Shown here in pieces: positions 42,954 to 52,886 of a stretch of 64,000 nt of DNA (position 1 is its first letter; each line of letters begins with the position of its first letter). The DNA comes from Azospirillum melinis. Its GTDB lineage: Bacteria; Pseudomonadota; Alphaproteobacteria; Azospirillales; Azospirillaceae. The notes under the pieces are model-generated. The model was not told the DNA's origin, ran no database searches, and saw nothing but the letters and a program-made list of their open reading frames with translations. The stretch spans positions 23,855-87,854 of the forward strand of contig NZ_WHOS01000030.1 in NCBI RefSeq assembly GCF_013340935.1, written 5' to 3'. A program made the position numbers and the translations under genes.

Positions 42954-43939
42954 GCCTCGTCTCCTGTCAGGTCGCCGAGGACGGCGACGATGGTCCGTTT
43001 CGCCAGCTCAATCTTGAAGCCGTTGTCGCGAAGCCCGGTCGCGGCGGCGAGTTCCACCTCCGCGGCGGCGCGGAAGCTCTCCGGATTGGCCGGCCGGCCC
43101 TTCAACGCGGCTTCGGCCGCCGAAGCCCGCCACGGCTTGTGGGCGACGCCGCCGAGCGCCAGCCGCACGTCGCGCACCGTCCCGTCCTCGGCAAGATCGA
43201 GGGCGGCGGCGACCGACACCAGCGCGAAGGCATAGCTGGCACGGTCGCGCACCTTGCGGTAGGTCGAGCGGCGGGCGAAGGGCAGGGGCGGGATCTCCAC
43301 CGCGGCGATCAGTTCGCCCGGCTTCAGCTCCGTCTCGATGTCCGGCCGGTCGCCGGGCAACCGGTGCAGGTCGGCAAGCGCGATGCTGCGCGGCCCGTCC
43401 GGCCCGTCCAGATGCACCGTGGCGTCGAGAGCTGCCAGGGCCACGCACATGTCGGACGGATGGGTGGCGACGCAGGCCGGCGAGGCGCCGAGGATGGCAT
43501 GATAGCGGTTGAAGCCGTCGCGCGCGTCGCAGCCGGCGCCCGGCTCCCGTTTGTTGCAGGCCGCAGCAGTGTCGTAGAAATAGCGGCAGCGCGTGCGTTG
43601 CAGGATGTTGCCGCCGACCGTCGCCATGTTGCGGATCTGGGCGCTGGCCCCGGCGAGGATCGCGCGGGCCAGCAGTGGATAATGCGTGCGCACATGGCTA
43701 TCTGCGGCCAGCGCGGTGTTGGTCGCCGACGCCCCGATCAGCAGGCCGCCGTCGGCGCGCGGCTCGATCCCGTGCGGCAGGCCGGTGACGTCGACCAGCA
43801 TCTCCGGCCGTTCGACCGTCTCGCGCATCAGATCGACCAGATTGGTGCCGCCGCCGAGATAGCGCGCCGCGGCATTGCCTTTCGCCAATCCAATGGCGGC
43901 CGCCGCGTCGGCGGCCCGTTCATAGCTGAAGGGGTTCAT
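42950..43939 (-). CDS. paoB: Aldehyde oxidoreductase, FAD-binding subunit
   Basis: 329 residues from ATG 43939. The CO-dehydrogenase-flavoprotein fold shows ARYLGGGTNLVDLM and ATVGGNILQRTRCRYFYDTA (FAD sites). The following C-rich segment ACNKREPGAGCDA is typical of PaoB, which holds an extra 4Fe-4S cluster in this insertion. It relays electrons from the iron-sulfur subunit to its acceptor. Start and stop both overlap neighbours (ATGA), indicating translational coupling. Confidence 0.88.
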   Translation of the reverse strand: MNPFSYERAADAAAAIGLAKGNAAARYLGGGTNLVDLMRETVERPEMLVDVTGLPHGIEPRADGGLLIGASATNTALAADSHVRTHYPLLARAILAGASAQIRNMATVGGNILQRTRCRYFYDTAAACNKREPGAGCDARDGFNRYHAILGASPACVATHPSDMCVALAALDATVHLDGPDGPRSIALADLHRLPGDRPDIETELKPGELIAAVEIPPLPFARRSTYRKVRDRASYAFALVSVAAALDLAEDGTVRDVRLALGGVAHKPWRASAAEAALKGRPANPESFRAAAEVELAAATGLRDNGFKIELAKRTIVAVLGDLTGDEA

Positions 43940-44454
43940 GCCCGTGCCCCTTCCTGCATCTTGCCCAGCGTTTCGGAGATGGCCTCGACGATGCCGTTGT
44001 AGGCGCCGCAGCGGCAGAGATTGCCGCTCATGCGTTCGCGCAGTTCGGTCTCGTCGACGGCGACGCTGTCCGCCGACAGGTCGGCGGTGACGACGCTCGG
44101 GATGTTGCGCTCGATCTCGCGCGCCATGCCGATGGCGGAACAGAGCTGGCCGGGCGTGCAATAGCCGCACTGGAATCCGTCATGCTCGACGAAGGCCTGC
44201 TGCAACGGATGCAGGGTGCCGTCGCTGCCCAACCCTTCGACGGTGGTGATGCTGCGGCCCTGGTACTGCACCGCCAGCGCCAGACAGGAATTGATGCGTT
44301 CGCCGTCGACCAGCACGGTGCAGGCGCCGCAGGCGCCCTGGTCGCACCCCTTCTTGGTGCCGGTGAAACCCAGACTGTTGCGGAGGAGGTCGAGCAGCGA
44401 GCTGCGGATGTCCGCCTCGACCTCGACGCTTTGGCCATTGATGGTGAAGTTCAT
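43936..44454 (-). CDS. paoA: Aldehyde oxidoreductase, 2Fe-2S subunit
   Basis: 172 residues from ATG 44454, preferred for its GGGGA ribosome site; ATG 44469 is possible. Plant-type 2Fe-2S ligands are C37, C42, C45, C57, and the second cluster uses C96, C99, C147, C149. E. coli PaoA has a Tat leader for periplasmic export. None is seen here even on extending upstream, so this complex probably acts in the cytoplasm. First gene of paoABC. No chaperone (paoD) gene is adjacent. Confidence 0.88.
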   Translation of the reverse strand: MNFTINGQSVEVEADIRSSLLDLLRNSLGFTGTKKGCDQGACGACTVLVDGERINSCLALAVQYQGRSITTVEGLGSDGTLHPLQQAFVEHDGFQCGYCTPGQLCSAIGMAREIERNIPSVVTADLSADSVAVDETELRERMSGNLCRCGAYNGIVEAISETLGKMQEGARA

Positions 44455-44597
44455 CAGCGCATTCCCCATGACGGAACGGGTCCTGCCCGATGGCAGACCC
44501 TGGCCCGCCCCCGCCTTGCGGGCGGATTGAGCCGGCCTGTCAACCGTCAACGGCGCTGGAAATCACGCTGGCTTGGCAAAAGATCTTCCAGCCTGGG

Positions 44598-44745
44598 AAA
44601 ATCTCCCTCTCCCCCCCCGGGGGAGAGGGTCGGGGTGAGGGGGATGCATAGCGTGGATTATTTGGAGCGGGGAGTGCGCGGTTCTTGAAGATCCTCCCAA
44701 CGCGACCCCCTCACCCTAATCCTCTCCCCGGGGGAGAGGGGATTA
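44598..44745. repeat. 150-bp palindromic repeat, copy 1
   Basis: Begins AAATCTCCCTCTCC, ends GGGGGAGAGGGGATT. It has two REP-like hairpins in inverted arrangement around a core with GGGGGATGCAT, GTGGATT, GGTTCTTG and GATCCTC. The same order and orientation occur at 50758-50907. The outer blocks GAGAGGGTCGGGGTGAGGGG and CCCCCTCACCCTAATCCTCT are near-inverse, as in paired REP (BIME-like) elements. Here it lies between the paoA start and the end of the sugar ATPase gene and may end the latter transcript. It fills most of the 310-base gap 44455-44764. Confidence 0.8.
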
Positions 44746-44764
44746 TCGCCGGGGCTCCGGACGC

Positions 44765-45874
<1,110 letters not shown>

Positions 45875-45881
45875 CGGAAGA

Positions 45882-46772
45882 TCACCCCTTGACGGAGCCG
45901 GCGGTCAGACCGCGGATGAAGTATTTCCCGGCGAGCACATAGACGACGAGGGTGGGCAGGCCGGCGATCATCGCCGCCGCCATGTCGACGTTGTACTGCT
46001 TCACGCCGGTGGTGGTGTTGACGAGGTTGTTCAGCGCGACCGTCACCGGCTGTGCGCCGCCCGCCGCGAAGGACGCCCCGAACAGGAAGTCGTTCCAGAT
46101 CTGGGTGAACTGCCAGATGATCGTCACCACCAGGATCGGCAGCGACAGCGGCAGCATGATCTTGGTGAAGATCTGGAAGAAGCTGGCGCCGTCGATGGTC
46201 GCGGCCTTCACCAGATCGTCGGGGATGCTGACATAATAGTTGCGGAAGAACAGGGTGGTGAAGGCGAGCCCGTACACCACATGCACCAGGATCAGCCCTC
46301 CGGCACTGCCGGCCAACCCGAGGAAGCCCAGCGTCTGCGCCATCGGCAGCAGGATCACCTGCGACGGCAGGAAGCTGCCGAACAGGATCATGCCGAAGAC
46401 GATGTTGGCGCCGCGGAACCGCCACTTGGTCAGGGCATAGCCGTTCAGCGCCCCGAAGAAGGTGGAGATGATCACCGCCGGCCCGACGATGACCAGGGAG
46501 TTGAGGAAATAAGGGGCCATGCCCCGGCAGTCGGCGCCGATGCAGGCGCGGTTCCAGGCATAGCTCCAGGCATCCAGGCTGAAGTCGCGCGGCAGCGACA
46601 GCAGCGACCCGGTGCGGATTTCCTCCGGGCTCTTGAAGGAGGTGGCGATCATCAGCAGCAGCGGCAGCAGGTAATAGGCCGCGAACAGCAGAAGGATCAG
46701 GTACAGGCTCCAGCGGGCGATGCGGGCGCCGGTGCCCTGCGCCGGCGGCAGGGCGGAGGTCAGGCTAGACAC
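45882..46772 (-). CDS. gtsC: Sugar ABC transporter permease (GtsC-like)
   Basis: 296 residues, GTG start at 46772 with GGAGG 5 bases ahead, overlapping the previous gene by 8 bases. Six TM helices; the EAA loop reads VKAATIDGASFFQIFTKIML. The periplasmic insertion IGADCRGMAPYF is typical of GtsC glucose/mannose permeases. It forms the channel with the next upstream permease. Confidence 0.9.
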   Translation of the reverse strand: MSSLTSALPPAQGTGARIARWSLYLILLLFAAYYLLPLLLMIATSFKSPEEIRTGSLLSLPRDFSLDAWSYAWNRACIGADCRGMAPYFLNSLVIVGPAVIISTFFGALNGYALTKWRFRGANIVFGMILFGSFLPSQVILLPMAQTLGFLGLAGSAGGLILVHVVYGLAFTTLFFRNYYVSIPDDLVKAATIDGASFFQIFTKIMLPLSLPILVVTIIWQFTQIWNDFLFGASFAAGGAQPVTVALNNLVNTTTGVKQYNVDMAAAMIAGLPTLVVYVLAGKYFIRGLTAGSVKG

Positions 46773-47724
46773 GCTTGCCTCCCTTCAGTTCGGAATAGAG
46801 GTAGGGCACGATGATCGCCACCACGGTCGCCAGCATCATCAGCGCGCTGGCCGATCCGATGGCGATCTGGTTGCGGCGGAAGGTCATCTCGTACATGAAG
46901 GTCGCCGGCAGGTCCGACGCATAGCCGGGACCGCCGCCGGTCAGCGCCACCACGAGGTCGTAGCTCTTGACCGCGAGGTGGGCGAGGATGACGAAGGCGC
47001 TCATGAACACCGGCCGGATCGACGGCAGGACGATGCCCCAATAGATGCGCGGCAGGCTGGCGCCGTCGAGATAGGCCGCCTTGATGATCTCCTGGTCGAC
47101 GCCGCGCAGTGCGGCCAGGAACAGCGCCATCACGAAGCCGGAGCTTTGCCAGACCGCGGCGATCACCAGCGTGTAGACGGCGGTGTCCTGCTGGACGATC
47201 CAGTCGAAGGTGAAGCCGGGAAAGCCCAGGTCGCGGACGAACTGCTGGACGCCGATGCCGGGGTTGAGGATCCATTTCCAGGCGGTGCCGGTGACGATGA
47301 AGCTGAGCGCCATCGGGTAGAGATAGATGGTGCGCAACGCCCCTTCGCCGCGGATGCGCTGGTCGAGCAGCACCGCCAGCAGGATGCCGACGATCAGGCT
47401 GATGCCGATGAACAGCCCGCCGAAGATCAGCAGATTCTCGATGGCGACATACCAGCGCTCGATCCGCCACAGCTTGGAGAAGGCATCGGCGCCGACCAGC
47501 TCGTAGGACGGCAGCATCTTCGAATTGGTGAAGCTGATATAGACCGTCCAGACGATGAAGCCGTAGACGAACAGCAGGATCGCCGCGAAGGACGGGGCGA
47601 CCACCAGCTTCGACAGGTGCCGCTGCGCCAGCGCGCGCAGCCCGCCCGACTTGGGCGGGGTGGCGCTGCCGGGGGCGGCCTCTTCTCCGGCTGCCGGCCG
47701 GTAGGATGGGGTCTGCAAGGTCAT
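46765..47724 (-). CDS. gtsB: Sugar ABC transporter permease (GtsB-like)
   Basis: 319 residues from ATG 47724 (GAGG 8 bases ahead); the in-frame extension to 47775 lacks support. Six TM helices and the EAA loop IKAAYLDGASLPRIYWGIVL. FVYGFIVWTVYISFTNSKMLPS is typical of GtsB. First gene of the permease-permease-ATPase operon, whose leader carries composite element B. Confidence 0.9.
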   Translation of the reverse strand: MTLQTPSYRPAAGEEAAPGSATPPKSGGLRALAQRHLSKLVVAPSFAAILLFVYGFIVWTVYISFTNSKMLPSYELVGADAFSKLWRIERWYVAIENLLIFGGLFIGISLIVGILLAVLLDQRIRGEGALRTIYLYPMALSFIVTGTAWKWILNPGIGVQQFVRDLGFPGFTFDWIVQQDTAVYTLVIAAVWQSSGFVMALFLAALRGVDQEIIKAAYLDGASLPRIYWGIVLPSIRPVFMSAFVILAHLAVKSYDLVVALTGGGPGYASDLPATFMYEMTFRRNQIAIGSASALMMLATVVAIIVPYLYSELKGGKRV

Positions 47725-48057
47725 GGTGCGAGCCTCATCGGCTTTCGGGCCGGCTTTCGGGCCGGCGTCGCACACGGATGCAGGTCGCGCATGTCGGTTC
47801 CCTCCCGTGACGCGTTGCTGTTGGACCGCTGCAAGACGGTCGTTCGCTTGGCGGTCACTGTACGCTGCCGATGATGGGCGGGGCGGACAATTTGGTAACG
47901 CGGCGCTTTCCCGGCGCCCGTGTTGTTACGTGGCTGTTACACAGAGGTGCGCCCGGCCGGCCGGGGCGATGCTATGCCGATGCGGGCGCTGTTGCGCCGG
48001 GGCCGCGCGGACGCCATGGTCTGTCGGATAAGCCTTTTGCGAAGAGGACACTGGACG
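47725..48057. other. Divergent region of the sugar importer operon and an oxidoreductase gene
   Basis: 333 bases. Its one clear content is composite element B (47891-47941). The remainder has no supported ORF and no obvious consensus promoter. The plus-strand oxidoreductase gene could share the element. Confidence 0.4.
47891..47941. promoter_or_regulatory. Composite element B (gtsBCD promoter)
   Basis: TTTGGTAAC (47891-47899), 24 bases, TGTTACG (47924-47930), 5 bases, GTTACA (47936-47941): identical defined bases and spacing to element A at 37009-37059. Upstream flanks also share GGA-N2-A before TTTGG. It lies 167 bases from the gtsB ATG and points the same way as element A does towards gtsA. 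Confidence 0.75.
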
Positions 48058-49074
48058 ATGAAGAGCCTGTCGGTCGGTCTGCTGGGTTTTGGCCTTGCCG
48101 GGTCGGTGTTCCACGCGCCGCTGATCCGCAGCGAACCTCGTATGCGCCTGACGGCGGTCGCCAGCTCGCGCATCGACGACATCCGCCGCGCTGCACCAGG
48201 GGCGGCGGCGACGACGGCCGAGGCGGTGATCGCCGACCCCACCATCGACCTCGTGGTGATCGCCACCCCCAACACCAGCCACGCCCCCCTGGCCCGCGAG
48301 GCCCTGCTGGCCGGCAAGCATGTGGTGATCGACAAGCCGATGGCGACCACCGCGGCGGAGGCCGGCGAACTGATCGACCTCGCCGAGCGGCAGGGGAGGC
48401 TGCTGACCGTCTTCCACAACCGGCGCTGGGACAACGACTTCCTGACCCTGCGCGCCTGCCTGGAGGCGGGCGAGATCGGCCGCCCCTATCACTACGAGGC
48501 GCATTACGACCGCTTCCGCCCGCAGATCAAGCAGGGCTGGCGCGAACGGACGCTGCCCGGCTCGGGGGTGCTGTTCGACCTCGGCGCCCACCTGATCGAT
48601 CAGGCGGTGACCCTGTTCGGCATGCCCGACCGCATCCTCGCCGATGTCGGCGCGCAGCGGCCGGACGCGCAGGTCGACGACTGGTTCCACATCGTATTGG
48701 GCTATGGGCCGATGCGGGCGATCCTGCATTGCGGAACGGTGGTCTGCCGGCCGGGGCCGCGCTTCCAGCTGCATGGCGATGGCGGCAGCTTCCTTAAGCA
48801 TGGCATCGACGGGCAGGAGGAGGCGCTCCGCGCCGGCCGGCTGCCGACCGAAGCCGGTTGGGGCACCGACGATCCCGAGAATCACGCCCTGCTGGTCCGG
48901 GCCGACGGGACGGAGCGCCGGGTGGAGACGCTGCGTGGCGACTATCCCGCCTTCTACCGCGGCGTGGCCGCCGCCATCCTCGACGGCGCACCGCCGCCGG
49001 TGACCGCCGGGCAGGCGCGCGACGTGCTGAGCGTGCTGGAGGCGGTGCGCAAGGCGGCGGGACTGCCGGCCTGA
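48058..49074 (+). CDS. Gfo/Idh/MocA-family oxidoreductase
   Basis: 338 residues from ATG 48058, with AAGAGGACAC ahead. A Rossmann motif GLLGFGLAGSVFHAPLI opens the protein; the catalytic lysine is in VIDKPMA. GVLFDLGAHLIDQAVTLFG is typical of the YdgJ/YhhX branch, enzymes acting on sugars or inositols with NAD(P). It is divergent from the sugar importer operon and may process the imported sugar. Its 3' end converges on the fused permease gene 20 bp away, with no terminator visible. Confidence 0.83.
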   Translation: MKSLSVGLLGFGLAGSVFHAPLIRSEPRMRLTAVASSRIDDIRRAAPGAAATTAEAVIADPTIDLVVIATPNTSHAPLAREALLAGKHVVIDKPMATTAAEAGELIDLAERQGRLLTVFHNRRWDNDFLTLRACLEAGEIGRPYHYEAHYDRFRPQIKQGWRERTLPGSGVLFDLGAHLIDQAVTLFGMPDRILADVGAQRPDAQVDDWFHIVLGYGPMRAILHCGTVVCRPGPRFQLHGDGGSFLKHGIDGQEEALRAGRLPTEAGWGTDDPENHALLVRADGTERRVETLRGDYPAFYRGVAAAILDGAPPPVTAGQARDVLSVLEAVRKAAGLPA

Positions 49075-49094
49075 TGGAACTCTGACTCCGCCCC

Positions 49095-50807
49095 TTAACT
49101 CCGCCAGGGCACCACGCCCGGCGGCAGGCGGCGGCCGAACCTGCCGGCGGCGAGCATCGCGGCCAGCACCACCAGGATGGCGATGACGCCGAGGGCTGCG
49201 CCCAGCGTCGGGCTGCCGCCTTCCTCCAGCGCATAGACGACGACGCCCAGCGTTTCCCGCCCCTGCGACCACAGCAGGATGGAGACGGTCAGCTCGTTGA
49301 AGGCGGTCAGGAAGACCAGCAGCCCGCCGGCCGCCGCCGCCGGGGCGACCAGCGGCGCCACCACCGTCACCAGCCGCCGCAGCGGTCCGGCCCCCAGCGC
49401 GCGGGCGGCCTCCTCCACGGTGGGGTCGAGTGCCGCGCAGGCCGCCTGCACCGGCCGCAGGGCCAGCGGCAGGAAGCGGACCAGATAGGCCGCCAGGATG
49501 ATCCACAGCGTGCCGTACAGGCTGACGCCCAGCCCCGGCAGCGGTTTCAGGAACAGCAGGATGCAGCCGATGCCCAGCACCACCCCCGGCACGGCATGCG
49601 GCAACTCCACCAGCACGCCGACCGCCCGCGCGATCCGCCCGCTGCCGCCACTCAGCGCCATCGCATGGGCCAGCGGCACCGCCAGCAGGGCCAGCAGCGC
49701 TGCGGCCGATCCCGACAGCAGCAGCGAATTGGCGAAGGCCCGCCCGACCTGATCGAGCGTCAGCACCTCGCGGTAATGGGACAGCGTCAGCGTGCCGAAA
49801 CCGATGGGCAGGCCATAGACGCTGACGAGGCTGGTCGCCAGCAGCGCCGTCAGCGGTGCCGCGACCAGCAGCGTCAGCACGCTCCAGGCCAGCAACTCCA
49901 CCGGCGCGCGGGTCGCCCCGAGCGGCAGCTCGGCCAGCGGCCGGGCACCGCCGGGCAGGCGGCTGGCGATGCGTGCCTGGAGGATGGTCTGGAGGGCTAT
50001 GCCCAGACAGGCGACGATGCCGATCAACGCCGCCAGCACCGCCACCTCCGGCAGGGCAGACGGCCCGAAGCCGGCCAGCCGCCGGTAGATCAGCGTCGGC
50101 AGCATCGGAATGCCGGCCGGCACGCCGAGCAGCGCCGGCACCCCGAAATTCCCCAGCGCCGCGACGAAGGCCATGGCGAGCCCGGCGACCAGCCCCGGCA
50201 GGCAGAGCGGCAGCACCACGCCGCGCACCGCCCGCCACGGCCCGGCACCGGATGCCCGCGCCGCCTCCAGCACGTCGCCGGGAATGGCGCGCAGCGCCGC
50301 GCGCAGGGCGAGGAAGACCAGCGGCGCATGCTCGATCCCCATCACCAGGATCATGCCGGCGGACGACTGCACCGGGTTCGCCGTGCCGACCGGGGGAGCC
50401 AGCCCAAGCGGCTTCAGGATCGGGCTGCCCGACCCGGCGAGGTGGGTCCAGGCCATCGCGACGATCTGCGGCGGGATCATCAGCGGCAGGATCAGGGCGA
50501 AGCTCATCGCCGTGCGGGCGCGCAGATTCGTCAGTCCGATCAGCAGGGCGAACGGCCCGCCGATCAGCGCCGCCGCAAGCGTGGCGCCGGCGGCAATGGC
50601 GATGCTGTTGGTGGTGGCCCGCCACGTGGCGGGGGAGTTCAATACGCGGTCCAGCACCGTGGCGTCGCCGGCCTCCCACAGCAGGCGCAGCACGGGCAGC
50701 AGCACCAGCAGGCCGACGAGCAGGAAAAAGCCCTCTCCCGTCCTTCGGCCACCCGCCAAAATCCCCCTCTCCCCCCCGGGGAGAGGGTCGGGGTGAGGGG
50801 GATGCAT
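49095..50807 (-). CDS. Fused double ABC permease (AepW/FbpB-like)
   Basis: About 570 residues with two homologous halves, each six TM helices and an EAA loop (LEAARASGAGPWRAVRGVVL; VEEAARALGAGPLRRLVTVV). This architecture is found in FbpB iron and AepW 2-aminoethylphosphonate importers. The 5' end is odd: ATG 50807 lies inside the 150-bp repeat, giving MHPPHPDPLPGGERG, a repeat-encoded peptide. TTG 50759, with GAGAGGGGG just ahead, may be the true start. It follows the binding-protein gene at 50931 on the same strand; the only ATPase nearby is that at 52887. Confidence 0.8.
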   Translation of the reverse strand: MHPPHPDPLPGGERGILAGGRRTGEGFFLLVGLLVLLPVLRLLWEAGDATVLDRVLNSPATWRATTNSIAIAAGATLAAALIGGPFALLIGLTNLRARTAMSFALILPLMIPPQIVAMAWTHLAGSGSPILKPLGLAPPVGTANPVQSSAGMILVMGIEHAPLVFLALRAALRAIPGDVLEAARASGAGPWRAVRGVVLPLCLPGLVAGLAMAFVAALGNFGVPALLGVPAGIPMLPTLIYRRLAGFGPSALPEVAVLAALIGIVACLGIALQTILQARIASRLPGGARPLAELPLGATRAPVELLAWSVLTLLVAAPLTALLATSLVSVYGLPIGFGTLTLSHYREVLTLDQVGRAFANSLLLSGSAAALLALLAVPLAHAMALSGGSGRIARAVGVLVELPHAVPGVVLGIGCILLFLKPLPGLGVSLYGTLWIILAAYLVRFLPLALRPVQAACAALDPTVEEAARALGAGPLRRLVTVVAPLVAPAAAAGGLLVFLTAFNELTVSILLWSQGRETLGVVVYALEEGGSPTLGAALGVIAILVVLAAMLAAGRFGRRLPPGVVPWRS

Positions 50808-50907
50808 GGTGTGGATTTTCACAGACGGATCGGGGTACGCGATTCTTGTGGATCCTCGCAACGTATCCCCCTCACCCTAACCCTCTCCCCAGGGGGGAGA
50901 GGGGATC
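50758..50907. repeat. 150-bp palindromic repeat, copy 2
   Basis: Same family, order and orientation as 44598-44745: two REP-like hairpins around GGGGGATGCAT, GTGGATT, GATTCTTG, GATCCTC. It lies between a binding-protein gene and the fused permease gene, and its left end overlaps the permease 5' end. Sequence differences between copies are mostly in the core. Confidence 0.8.
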
Positions 50908-50930
50908 CTTCGCGATCCGCAAGCCTCACT

Positions 50931-51917
50931 TCACCCGCCGAACAGGTCGGCGAAGGCGCGCTTGTTGGCCTCGTCCTCGGCCAGCGCCTTGGCCGGGTCG
51001 TAGGGCAGCAGCGTGATGCCGGCCGGATCGGGGAAGCCCGGCGGCGGGTTCACCCCCGGCAGCGCCGGCAGGAAGCCCTGGGCCGAGGCCAGCTCCTGCC
51101 CCTCGCGGCTCAGCAGGAAGTCGATGAAGGCCTTCGCCGCCGCCGGGTTCTTCGCGGTGCTGAGGATCGCCACCGGCTCGCTGACCGCGCTGACGCCCTC
51201 CTTGGGGAAGACGAAGGCGACGGGCGCGCCCTTCAGATGCTCGCGGATCGGCAGGTAATCGACGATCATGCCGTAGAGCTTCGCCCCGCCGGCCACGTCC
51301 TTCAGGATGCCGCCGTTGCCCTTGGCCGCGGTGACGCCGTTGCGCTGCAACGCCTCGTAATAGGCCATGCCCAGCGCCGGCTGTGCCTTGATCGACGCCA
51401 TATGGATGGCGGCTGCGCCGGAATAGAGCGGGCTCGGCATCACCGTCGTGCCCTTGGCCTCCGGCTTCAGCAGATCCTGCCAGGAGGTCGGCTTCATCGC
51501 TGCGGCGGTGTTGTAGACGATGCCGGTGGTGATCAGCTTGGTGCCGAACCAGTAGCCCTGCGCATCGTGCGTGCCGGGGCGGTAGCCGGCGACCGGAGCG
51601 CCCTCATAGGCTTGCAGCCGCTTTTCCGCCTTCAGCGATTCCATTGTCACCGCGTCGGCGATCAGCAGCAGGTCCGGCTGCGGCGCCCCGGCGGTGAACT
51701 CGGCGCGCAGCTTGTTCATCAGCTCGGTGGTGCCGTTGCGGATCCACTCCACCTCGACGCCGGGGTTCTTCGCCTTGAAGGCCTCCACCGTCTGGCGGGC
51801 GTCCGGCTCCAGCTGCGAGGTGTAGAGCACCAGCTTGCCGGTGGCGCCGTCGGCCAGTGCCGCCTGTCCGAACGTGAGGGTCAGCACGGTGGCGAGGGTG
51901 GCGAGGAACGCCTTCAT
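50931..51917 (-). CDS. ABC transporter substrate-binding protein (Fe3+/phosphonate type)
   Basis: 328 residues from ATG 51917 (GGAGACGAC ahead). Signal peptide about 1-22 (cut after ALA). The family 1/FbpA-like fold shows KLVLYTSQLEPDARQTVEAF, DLLLIADAVTME and a closing PYDPAKALAEDEANKRAF. Relatives bind ferric iron or 2-aminoethylphosphonate. No tyrosine pair typical of FbpA iron sites is obvious near the C-terminus, which slightly favours an organic ligand. Probably paired with the fused permease downstream. Confidence 0.82.
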   Translation of the reverse strand: MKAFLATLATVLTLTFGQAALADGATGKLVLYTSQLEPDARQTVEAFKAKNPGVEVEWIRNGTTELMNKLRAEFTAGAPQPDLLLIADAVTMESLKAEKRLQAYEGAPVAGYRPGTHDAQGYWFGTKLITTGIVYNTAAAMKPTSWQDLLKPEAKGTTVMPSPLYSGAAAIHMASIKAQPALGMAYYEALQRNGVTAAKGNGGILKDVAGGAKLYGMIVDYLPIREHLKGAPVAFVFPKEGVSAVSEPVAILSTAKNPAAAKAFIDFLLSREGQELASAQGFLPALPGVNPPPGFPDPAGITLLPYDPAKALAEDEANKRAFADLFGG

Positions 51918-52027
51918 CTCTGTCGTCTCCGTTGGATCGGGGAGCCTTGTCTTACGCGATACCGATGACAGGCGCGTGACAATGGACGGAAAGGTCCAGA
52001 TCAATCAATAGGGGCTGGCAATCGGGG

Positions 52028-52846
52028 CTAGTCGATCAGCTTTCCGTCCTTGAAGAAGGGATAGGGGCCGTCATAGTCGCCGACCATCGCGGTGTGGCTG
52101 ACCACCCCGGTGTCGGCGCGCCACATGTGGATCTGATAGCCCGGCGGCTCCATCACGAAGGCCGACGGCGCGTCGTCGCGCAGGTCGAGCGCCACCTGAT
52201 GCGCCGTGGACGGCGCGGTCGAGGCGATGGTGCCGGCCCAACGCACCTGGATCGGCCGGTGGAGATGGCCGCACAGCACCCGCTCCACCTGGGGATGGCG
52301 GCGGACCACCGCGGCCATGTCCGCCGCCCCGCTCAGCCCCAGCCGGTCCATATGGCCGATGCCGGTATCGAAGGGCGGGTGATGCTGGAAGACGATGGTC
52401 GGCCGGTCCGGCTGTTCGGCCAGCCGCGCGTCGAGCCAGCCCAGCCGCTCGGCGCAGACCTCGCCCGCGCCGGAGCCGGGCAGGACGGTGTCCATGGCGA
52501 TCAGCCGCACCGGCCACTCCTCCACAGTGTAGTGGAAGAAACGGCTGCCGCCGACACGCGCCGCCAGATCGGGGAAGGCTTTGGCCAGCCCGGCGCGCTC
52601 GTCATGGTTGCCCGGCACCGCGAAGAGCGGGATGTCGAGCGGGCGCAGCAGGCCGAGCAGCCGCTCATACTCCTCGGCATCGCCGGCATCGACGAGGTCG
52701 CCGGTGGCGAGGATGACGTCGGGGCGCGGGGTGAGCGCCAGGATGGCGGCGACGGCACGTTCCAGGAAGGGGGCGGTGTCGACGCGCCGGTAGGCGAGGC
52801 GGCCGGGCGGCTTGATGTGGGTGTCGGTGATCTGGACGATGATCAT
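52028..52846 (-). CDS. Metallophosphodiesterase, GpdQ-like
   Basis: 272 residues, calcineurin-like fold. All metal ligands of Enterobacter GpdQ can be placed at nearly the same positions: D8, H10, D50, N80 (GNHDE), H155/H156 (FQHHPP), H193 and H195 (CGHLHRP). STAPSTAHQV and DGPYPF near the end are also GpdQ-like. GpdQ hydrolyses glycerophosphodiesters and other phosphodiesters; related CpdA enzymes act on cAMP. Lying within an ABC importer block (41 bases after the ATPase gene on the same strand), it suggests the imported compound is a phosphodiester. Confidence 0.83.
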   Translation of the reverse strand: MIIVQITDTHIKPPGRLAYRRVDTAPFLERAVAAILALTPRPDVILATGDLVDAGDAEEYERLLGLLRPLDIPLFAVPGNHDERAGLAKAFPDLAARVGGSRFFHYTVEEWPVRLIAMDTVLPGSGAGEVCAERLGWLDARLAEQPDRPTIVFQHHPPFDTGIGHMDRLGLSGAADMAAVVRRHPQVERVLCGHLHRPIQVRWAGTIASTAPSTAHQVALDLRDDAPSAFVMEPPGYQIHMWRADTGVVSHTAMVGDYDGPYPFFKDGKLID

Positions 52847-52886
52847 GGATGGGCCTTTTGAGGGCTTGAGTGTTCGTTCGCGAGCG

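Noticed and set aside
47926..50679. A 917-codon minus-strand ORF spanning the oxidoreductase and permease genes
   Set aside because: It crosses two convergent recognised genes in the wrong frame and has shadow composition.
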